Assembly: GCA_934296355.1 (NCBI GenBank) | Contig: CAKRAY010000053.1 | Location: 1 to 9,019, forward strand | Source: an uncultured Clostridia bacterium | Lineage (GTDB): Bacteria; Bacillota; Clostridia; Christensenellales; DTU072 | Length of the DNA: 9,019 nt | Direction: 5' to 3' | Shown: piece after piece, positions 6,168 through 9,019 of the stretch | Layout: each line of letters opens with the position of its first letter | How positions within the stretch are numbered: the first letter of the stretch is position 1 | Made by a program: the position numbers and the translations under genes | The notes under the pieces: generated by a model | What the model was told of the DNA's origin: nothing | Seen by the model: the letters and a program-made list of their open reading frames with translations, nothing else | The model's database searches: none

Positions 6168-8821
6168 TGGCAAAGAATAAGAACGAACTAAGCCCGATGA
6201 TGGCGCATTATAAAGAATTAAAAAAGCAATACCCCGACACCATAATTCTTTATAGACTCGGCGATTTTTACGAGATGTTTTACGAAGACGCGATTTACGC
6301 GAGTAAGGTTCTCGATTTAACGCTTACGGGAAGGGATTGCGGTTTAGCCGAGCGCGCGCCGATGTGCGGAGTACCGTATCACGCCGTCGACGGCTATATA
6401 TCGAAGTTAATCGCTTCAGGCACGAAAGTGGCTATTTGCGAACAGTTGACGAACCCGAAAGAGTCGTCCGGAATGGTAAAACGCGATATTATTAGGGTAA
6501 TCACTCCGGGTACGAATACCATTGAGGAAATGCTTGACGGTACGGTAAACAATTATTTATTGTCTATCGTTCGCAACAAAGAAAAAACCAAATACGGCGT
6601 GGCTCTTTTCGATATCGTTACCGGCGAATTAAAGGCAAAAGAGATTACCGCCGGACCTCTAAGCGAAATAGAAGATTATTTGATGAGTTGCGCTCCCGCC
6701 GAGATAATCGCCACGGAAGATATTTGTAACGAATCGAAACAGTTAAATACGGTGCAAACGGAGAGGCTCGTAAAGTTCAGTGGTTATTACGACTATTTTT
6801 TCGATTTCGACAATGCTAAAAGCAGAATACAAAAACAATTCGGCGTTTACGGCTTAGAGGCTCTCGGCCTTAGCGATTATCCTCTTTGCGTGTGCGCGAT
6901 AGGCGGTTTACTCGAGTATGTCGTCAGCACGCAAAAAAGAGATTTGAAACACATATCGAGGCCGATAATTCTAAAAGACGATAACGAAATGTTTATCGAT
7001 TACAATACTCAAAAAAATCTCGAACTTGTGGAAACGGTTTCGGATCGCAAGAAAAAGGGTAGTTTGTTAGGCGTTATCGATAAAACGAAAACGGGAATGG
7101 GCGCGAGAATGCTCCGGAATTGGCTGCTACACCCTTTGCAAAAACCCGAAGATATAGCGTTTAGACAAAACGCCGTGGCGGAACTTACAAAAAATATAAC
7201 GTTAAAAAACGCTTTTGCGGTTTGCTTGGCGAATATTTACGACTTGGAAAGACTGGTTACGAAGATTTCATACTTATCCATGAAACCTAAGGACTGCCTT
7301 GCGCTTGCCGAAACTCTTTCGGCTATGCCGACTTTATATAAGATTCTTCAAAAGTTAAAATCGGAGTATTTTATTCAACTTCTTAACGAATATACCGACG
7401 TTTCCGACGTTGCGATAAGATTAAAAAAGGCGATTACTTCCGAAAATACGCCTTCGCTTGCTAAAGATATAGGATATATTGCGAACGGTTATTCAGAAGA
7501 ACTTGACAAATATCGCGCAATCAAAGATAACGGCGGTAAATTTTTGAAAGAGTTCGAAGCAAAACAAAGGGAGATAACCGGCGTTCCGTCTTTGAAAGTA
7601 GGTTATAACAGAGTTTTTGGCTATTACATAGAGATTACGAACGCAAAAATGCCCGAAACTTTACCTGCCGGATATGTACGTAAACAAACCTTATCGACCG
7701 GCGAGAGGTTTACCAACGCGGAGTTAACGGAGTTAGAAAAGGAAATTTTAGGCGCATACGAACATTGCGTTGAGTTAGAAGCGAAGCTATATGCGGAATT
7801 ATTAGACTTTTTGTACGAAAAAATAACCATATTGAAGCAACTTGCCGATATCGTTGCTAAATGCGACTGCGTATATTCGTTGGCGGAAGTTGCCGTGAAG
7901 AATAGGTATGTTCGTCCTAAAATAAATACCAAAGGCGTCATATCTATCGTGGACGGGCGGCATCCGGTTGTCGAAGATTTATTAAAAAGCAATCGTTTTA
8001 TCCCCAACGATACCATATTGGACACGAGCGATAACGCAATGGTAATTATTACCGGTCCCAATATGGCGGGTAAAAGTACTTACATAAGGCAGGTTGCTTT
8101 AATCGTATTGCTTGCTCACATAGGTAGTTTTGTTCCCGCAACGAAAGCGGATATTTGCATTACCGACAAAATTTTCACGAGAATAGGCGCGAGCGATAAT
8201 CTAGTTCGCGGACAAAGCACGTTTATGGTGGAAATGTTAGAAACCGCCAATATTCTGCATAACGCCACGCCGAATAGTTTGCTTATACTCGACGAAATAG
8301 GTAGAGGAACTTCTACGCTCGACGGATTGAGTATAGCGTGGGCGATAGTTGAGCATATATTGTTAAAAATAAAAGCGAAAACGCTTTTTGCTACGCACTA
8401 CCATGAGTTAAGCGAACTCGAAAAACTTTTCCATGGCATAAAGAATTATAGGGTGCTTATTCAAGAGAATAAAGACGGCATTGTGTTTTTATATAAAGTC
8501 GCTCGCGGCGGCGCGCAAAAGAGTTTCGGTATCGAAGTCGCTTCTATTGCCGGCGTTGATAAGGACGTTATAAAACGCGCTAAAGACGTTCTTGTCACGT
8601 TATCCGAAACTCACGAATTAAGCGGCGATTTGATAAACAAAATGAGCAACAACACGGAAAAAGAAACTTGCGTCGCGTGCGAGCAGATTTCTATGTTCCC
8701 GGAGGATGAAGATTTCGTTAAAATTAAGAATATTTTGAACGGAACCGACGTAAATCGTTGTACGCCTATCGAAGCGTTAACGATTTTAAGCGACTTAAAA
8801 AAGATTATTTCCGGTAAATAA
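6167..8821 (+). CDS. mutS: DNA mismatch repair protein MutS
   Basis: An 884-residue MutS1 ATPase that recognises base mismatches and small loops and, with ATP, forms a sliding clamp that recruits MutL. The N-terminal mismatch-binding domain has the Phe-x-Glu motif at Phe34-Tyr35-Glu36 in GDFYEMF. Connector, lever and clamp domains follow. The C-terminal ABC-type ATPase has Walker [10 protein letters not shown] (630-638), the signature region around [14 protein letters not shown] (677-690), Walker B LLILDE (705-710) and the switch His744 in FATHYHEL. Near the C-terminus QISMF (840-844) matches the sliding-clamp-binding pattern of MutS proteins such as QLSFF of B. subtilis. The last part (about 850-884) fits the C-terminal tetramerisation helices. 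The start was set at 6167 rather than the in-frame ATG at 6149, because [12 protein letters not shown] matches usual MutS N-termini and a Shine-Dalgarno site is well placed. It overlaps miaB by 1 nt and is followed by mutL after 2 nt. Confidence 0.97.
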   Translation: MAKNKNELSPMMAHYKELKKQYPDTIILYRLGDFYEMFYEDAIYASKVLDLTLTGRDCGLAERAPMCGVPYHAVDGYISKLIASGTKVAICEQLTNPKESSGMVKRDIIRVITPGTNTIEEMLDGTVNNYLLSIVRNKEKTKYGVALFDIVTGELKAKEITAGPLSEIEDYLMSCAPAEIIATEDICNESKQLNTVQTERLVKFSGYYDYFFDFDNAKSRIQKQFGVYGLEALGLSDYPLCVCAIGGLLEYVVSTQKRDLKHISRPIILKDDNEMFIDYNTQKNLELVETVSDRKKKGSLLGVIDKTKTGMGARMLRNWLLHPLQKPEDIAFRQNAVAELTKNITLKNAFAVCLANIYDLERLVTKISYLSMKPKDCLALAETLSAMPTLYKILQKLKSEYFIQLLNEYTDVSDVAIRLKKAITSENTPSLAKDIGYIANGYSEELDKYRAIKDNGGKFLKEFEAKQREITGVPSLKVGYNRVFGYYIEITNAKMPETLPAGYVRKQTLSTGERFTNAELTELEKEILGAYEHCVELEAKLYAELLDFLYEKITILKQLADIVAKCDCVYSLAEVAVKNRYVRPKINTKGVISIVDGRHPVVEDLLKSNRFIPNDTILDTSDNAMVIITGPNMAGKSTYIRQVALIVLLAHIGSFVPATKADICITDKIFTRIGASDNLVRGQSTFMVEMLETANILHNATPNSLLILDEIGRGTSTLDGLSIAWAIVEHILLKIKAKTLFATHYHELSELEKLFHGIKNYRVLIQENKDGIVFLYKVARGGAQKSFGIEVASIAGVDKDVIKRAKDVLVTLSETHELSGDLINKMSNNTEKETCVACEQISMFPEDEDFVKIKNILNGTDVNRCTPIEALTILSDLKKIISGK

Positions 8822-8823
8822 CT

Positions 8824-9019
8824 ATGGGATTGATAAAGAAATTAGACAAATCGGTTTACAATAGAATTTCGGCGGGCGAGGTTGTAGAAAATCCCGCGTC
8901 AATAGTAAAAGAACTTGTAGAAAACAGTCTGGACGCGGGCGCTACGAATATCTCGATATATATCGAACACGGCGGAATAAAATCCGTTACGGTCATCGAC
9001 AACGGACACGGTATAGAAG
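8824..9019 (+). CDS. mutL: DNA mismatch repair protein MutL, N-terminal 65 codons (cut by the window end)
   Basis: The first 65 codons show the GHKL ATPase of Mut[21 protein letters not shown] (14-33), then NSLDAGA (34-40), where Glu30 is the expected general base and Asn34 binds Mg-ATP, and DNGHGIE (59-65), the DxGxG nucleotide-binding motif. MutL links MutS recognition to strand cleavage; in most bacteria without MutH it carries its own endonuclease domain near the C-terminus, which is not visible here. The ATG lies 2 nt after the mutS stop codon, and no strong Shine-Dalgarno sequence precedes it, so translation is probably coupled to mutS. Serine replaces the usual second Ala of IAAGEVV, a minor change. 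Confidence 0.96.
   Translation, partial: MGLIKKLDKSVYNRISAGEVVENPASIVKELVENSLDAGATNISIYIEHGGIKSVTVIDNGHGIE

Noticed and set aside
7624..8061. A 145-codon open frame on the - strand inside mutS
   Set aside because: It lies wholly within the conserved MutS clamp-to-ATPase region on the other strand and has no recognisable domain. The many CpG-rich codons leave the opposite strand poor in stops by chance.
1..9019. A novel defence, mobile or biosynthetic system
   Set aside because: All complete genes are recognised housekeeping genes in a familiar order. I see no repeats, transposase or integrase fragments, attachment sites or sharp composition changes.

Overview
The window carries ordinary bacterial housekeeping genes. 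They are densely packed, AT-rich overall but with many CpG-containing codons. It suggests an uncultured low-GC Gram-positive (Bacillota, probably Clostridia). The reasons are a ThiI without a rhodanese domain beside its own cysteine desulfurase, the order miaB-mutS-mutL, and a class A penicillin-binding protein of Firmicutes type. The assignment is an inference from gene content; no rRNA or other decisive marker is present.

Layout. Positions 1-281 hold the 3' end of an unrecognised gene on the + strand. It overlaps a NifS/IscS-type cysteine desulfurase (247-1398), which is followed after 3 nt by thiI (1402-2559). Together the last two make the persulfide-relay pair for 4-thiouridine at tRNA position 8. 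thiI converges on a gene for a bifunctional peptidoglycan synthase (2556-4772, - strand), and the two stop codons overlap. No spacer is left for a terminator; the best candidate for stopping thiI transcripts is a hairpin with a T run at 2681-2713, inside the 3' coding end of the penicillin-binding protein gene.

The only intergenic region is the 84-bp divergent stretch 4773-4856. It holds a near-consensus sigma-A promoter (TTGAAA, 17 bp, TATAAT) so close to the miaB start codon that the miaB mRNA is predicted to be leaderless. miaB (4857-6167, ms2i6A37 tRNA methylthiotransferase), mutS (6167-8821) and the first 65 codons of mutL (8824 to the window end) then run as one operon with 1-nt overlap and 2-nt spacing.

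Functionally, the window joins two tRNA sulfur modifications (s4U8 and ms2i6A37), DNA mismatch repair, and one cell-wall synthase. I see no mobile element, CRISPR array, tRNA or rRNA gene, and no evidence of a new multi-gene system. The points most worth a second look are signal-level: the predicted leaderless miaB, the mixed use of Shine-Dalgarno sequences, the terminator-like hairpin embedded in a coding region, and the 35-nt overlap at the desulfurase start.
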